A stretch of DNA of 36,330 bases from UBA10427 sp003500135 (GTDB lineage Bacteria > Bacteroidota > Bacteroidia > Cytophagales > Cyclobacteriaceae). A program made the translations under genes and the position numbers. Below, in pieces: positions 33,969-36,330 of the stretch; position 1 is the stretch's first letter, and each line of letters starts with the position of its first letter. The notes beneath the pieces were generated by a model. The model was not told where the DNA came from. It worked only from the letters and a program-made list of their open reading frames with translations, and made no database searches. The DNA lies in the NCBI GenBank assembly GCA_963966275.1, contig CAWZYQ010000024.1:1-36330 (forward strand), given 5' to 3'.

Positions 33969-34777
33969 AAATAAACTCTAATGACACGGCCTGGGTAACC
34001 GGCGCATCATCAGGCATTGGGGCGGCAATGGCTACATTACTTGCAGATAAGGTGGGCCGCCTGGTTATTTCTGCCCGTCGTGTGGGGAAATTACAGACGC
34101 TCAAACAAAAATGCCTGGCAAAAAACCCTAACCTGGAGGTATTCATTCATTCATTTGATTTGTCAGATGCCCAATCGGTAGAACAAGCTTCTAAAGACAT
34201 ATTTGATTTAGTTTCAAAAGTAGACTTGCTCATCAACAATGGAGGGATCAGTCAGCGTTCACTGGTGGCAGAAACGGATTTAGCCGTTGACCGCCGAATA
34301 ATGGAGATAAATTTCTTTGGTGCCGTAGCGCTGTCGAAAACTGTTTTACCGGGTATGATCGAACAAAATCGCGGGCATATCCTTACGGTCAGCAGTCTGG
34401 TAGGCAAATTCGGCACGCCATTGCGCTCAGCTTATGCGGCTTCCAAGCATGCACTTCATGGCTGGTTTGATTCACTGAGAGCAGAGGTGTACAAAAATCA
34501 AATTGGGGTTACCTTGTTTTGTCCGGGGTATATCCGGACCAATATTTCCCTTAATGCACTTAAGGGTGACGGCGAAAAGCACGCGCAAATGGACGATAAT
34601 CAGCAGAACGGCAAGTCGCCGGAGTCTTGTGCAGAGGCCATGTTAAGTGCAATTGAAAACAATAAAGAGGAAGTATACTTTGGTGGTAAAGAGGTGATGG
34701 GCGTATATGTAAAAAGATTTTTCCCGGGTATTTTTTCGGGTATAATCCGAAAAATGAAGGTCAAAAGGCAGAGATAA
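33965..34777 (+). CDS. Short-chain dehydrogenase/reductase
   Basis: A 270-residue Rossmann-fold oxidoreductase. The cofactor loop is VTGASSGIGAAMA, followed by the NNGGIS strand (the usual NNAG) and the catalytic set SSLVGKFGTPLRSAYAASKHAL with Ser and the YxxxK near residue 158. A C-terminal basic tail follows (FFPGIFSGIIRKMKVKRQR), which could touch the membrane, as in DHRS7-type members. The substrate is unknown. Translation is probably coupled to folA through the four-base overlap. Confidence 0.92.
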   Translation: MKINSNDTAWVTGASSGIGAAMATLLADKVGRLVISARRVGKLQTLKQKCLAKNPNLEVFIHSFDLSDAQSVEQASKDIFDLVSKVDLLINNGGISQRSLVAETDLAVDRRIMEINFFGAVALSKTVLPGMIEQNRGHILTVSSLVGKFGTPLRSAYAASKHALHGWFDSLRAEVYKNQIGVTLFCPGYIRTNISLNALKGDGEKHAQMDDNQQNGKSPESCAEAMLSAIENNKEEVYFGGKEVMGVYVKRFFPGIFSGIIRKMKVKRQR

Positions 34778-34845
34778 GTCACGGGTTTTTAAAGCATAAT
34801 TCTTCGATTTTCACTATATTTATTCAAAACATCCACAATACGATC

Positions 34846-35274
34846 ATGATAGGGTTTTTCGAATATCAATATCAGAAATACAAAAAAAGCCACTTACGAA
34901 ACCTGGTAGCGCTGGCCAAAGCTGATGGCCATTTCCACGATAATGAAAAAGATTTTTTGTACGATATCGGGCTTAAATATGGCCTAAAACCACGGCAGAT
35001 AGAGGAGATATTTCAGCATACCGGCTATTCTGAACTACACATTCCTGACACTCATGCTCAAAAAATGGGTTTGCTATACGATACGGTGGGTATGATGCTC
35101 GCCGATGGCGTAATTGATGATTCCGAAATGGTTTTTTGCAACGACATGGTGAAGCAGTTCAATTACCAGCCTGCAGTCCTGGATACGATGATCGATGCCA
35201 TTCAAAATAAGAAGATTTCTGGTTTTGAGGATTGGGAATCATTTTTGGAGGAATCCAAGAAATTTGAAAAGTAA
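34846..35274 (+). CDS. TerB-like helical protein
   Basis: A 142-residue all-helical cytoplasmic protein without signal peptide. Two acidic segments with the pattern LAKADGHFHDNEKDFL and MLADGVIDDSEMVF match the TerB/DjlA-type metal-binding motif ADGxxxxxE in which acidic residues bind a metal ion. Family members are linked to tellurite resistance and envelope stress, but most have no known role. It stands alone, 68 bases after the SDR gene. Confidence 0.8.
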   Translation: MIGFFEYQYQKYKKSHLRNLVALAKADGHFHDNEKDFLYDIGLKYGLKPRQIEEIFQHTGYSELHIPDTHAQKMGLLYDTVGMMLADGVIDDSEMVFCNDMVKQFNYQPAVLDTMIDAIQNKKISGFEDWESFLEESKKFEK

Positions 35275-35348
35275 ACGGAATCTTTTTCTACTTCATATTT
35301 GGTAATTACCTTCTTTTCTGAATCGTATTCAATTAAATAAGTAGTCAC

Positions 35349-36067
35349 ATGGCAGAGCTGCATTTAGAAACCTCATCGGATCCACTATTAACCTATTTAG
35401 CAGAACCTGATACGCAGGATAAAGTCCCTGGAATAGTGGTCATACACGATGCCTGGGAATGAGTACGGACTTAAGAAATCAATGTGACTGGTTAGCCAGT
35501 GAAGGATTTCTGGCTGCGGCCCCGGACCTTTTCGAAGGAAAGACCTTTTTTAGCTGCATGTTTCGCATTATTCGTGAATTTAATAAGAGGCAGGGGAAGG
35601 TATTTGATGATGTTGAAAAGGTTAAGGAATTCCTAAAAAACCATCCAAAGTCCAATGGAAAAACCGGGGTAATTGGCTTTTGTTTTGGCGGTGGCTTTGC
35701 TGTTATCCTTTCCTGTGGATATGATTTTGATGTTGCCAGCGTGAACTATGGTGGTAAAATACCCAAGAAAAATGAACACGAATTAGAAAAGGCTTGTCCG
35801 ATTGTAGGAAGCTACGGTGCACTGGATCGAAACTGTAAAGGGGCAGCAGCTCAGTTGGAAAGGCTCCTAACGCAATATGAAATTGATCATGATGTAAAAG
35901 AATATGAAAACACTGATCATGCTTTTATAAACAATCACGTTCCAAATGAAGTCCCACTGTTTATAAAAATTATCTCTTTTGCATTCGGTGGAGGTGAATA
36001 CAATGAAAATTCCGCTATTGATGCCAAAAAGCGAATCGTGTCTTTTTTTAATAAATACCTGAGGTAA
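35349..36067 (+). pseudogene. Dienelactone hydrolase family gene with a single-base frameshift
   Basis: The reading frame from ATG 35349 encodes the expected N-terminal part (LTYLAEPDTQDKVPGIVVIHDAW) and stops at 35460-35462. The rest continues in another frame from 35459 (STDLRNQCDWLASEGFLAAAPDLFEG) to 36067. Adding one G to the run GGG at 35455-35457 joins both frames as AWGMSTDL, giving about 239 residues, a normal length. The second part keeps the full catalytic set: the nucleophile Cys in GFCFGGG, Asp in GALDRN and His in NTDHAFINNH. Either the gene is freshly broken, the base is a sequencing error, or a short product starting at 35459 is made. Confidence 0.85.
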
Positions 36068-36330
36068 ATCTTACCTGTGAATATTTACTTTCACTAATTC
36101 TGATACGCTCCTTTATGCCATGACAAAGATCATAGGGCAATTGATTAATGCCATAACTTTTTGATGATAATTAAATTTTTCTATAATCGGGGAAATTTTT
36201 TGATTTGAGATATAGGCAATACCGATATGGATCAAATACACATGGCATAAGTGCATAATTTTTAGTAAATTTACTTACTTAGGGCTTCCTCAGAAAGTCG
36301 TATTCAACAGATTAGCAAATCGAGAGAGGT

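Noticed and set aside
36062..36076. Small hairpin AGGTAA/TTACCT at the end of the hydrolase gene
   Set aside because: Weak AT-rich six-base stem with a three-base loop and no following T-tract; not a convincing terminator.
1..36330. tRNA genes, rRNA, CRISPR array or complete insertion sequence
   Set aside because: No cloverleaf-type T-loop sequence, regular spacer array or transposase was seen in any gene-free stretch on reading both strands.

Overview
The window looks like chromosomal DNA from a Bacteroidota bacterium, most likely of the Cytophagales/Flammeovirgaceae type. The evidence is a PorP/SprF-family protein facing a giant surface protein with a type B type IX secretion (T9SS) tail, a second secreted protein with a FlgD-like/type A tail, a menaquinone gene (menA), Bacteroidota-style arginine decarboxylase, and candidate promoters with the TAnnTTTG -7 element. 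Base composition is moderate and fairly even, apart from one AT-rich block inside the giant surface gene.

Layout. Positions 1-300 hold a short tandem repeat at the left edge and a small hypothetical gene. Positions 500-8309 (minus strand) carry a low-potential redox block: nifJ (pyruvate:ferredoxin oxidoreductase), a dihydroorotate-dehydrogenase-like flavoprotein without the usual catalytic cysteine motif, then korA-korB (2-oxoacid:ferredoxin oxidoreductase), ending at a clear hairpin terminator. Positions 8701-9565 (plus) hold a thioredoxin-fold/glutaredoxin fusion and a GroES-like protein, closed by a terminator and followed by a ~150 bp nested palindromic element. Positions 9804-16225 are the divergent PorP/SprF and giant T9SS surface protein pair. 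After a gene-free ~0.8 kb, positions 17031-21495 form a tight four-gene envelope operon: lipoprotein, small beta-sandwich protein, secreted beta-propeller protein and TPR lipoprotein.

Positions 21496-27757 (minus) contain argS, gpx, menA, an FNR-like regulator, two universal stress proteins and a SUI1/YciH-type protein. Positions 27877-36067 are mostly housekeeping: arginine decarboxylase, a polyprenol-phosphate glycosyltransferase, a LolC/E-type permease, the exo-muramidase NamZ, fmt, folA, an SDR oxidoreductase, a TerB-like protein and a frameshifted dienelactone hydrolase. Positions 36068-36330 show nothing I can name.

How it may fit together. The ferredoxin-dependent enzymes, the four-cysteine FNR-like regulator, menaquinone synthesis, the stress proteins and the thiol-redox fusion suggest an organism that copes with low or changing oxygen. 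Two promoters, before the thioredoxin fusion and before the stress-protein genes, each carry a dimer-type palindrome at nearly the same distance upstream of a TAnnTTTG element, as expected for activation by a CRP/FNR-type factor. No tRNA, rRNA, CRISPR array or intact transposase was seen. I found no single gene set that is clearly a new system; the more unusual items are the flavoprotein between nifJ and korAB, the mosaic surface protein, the palindromic element and the frameshifted hydrolase.
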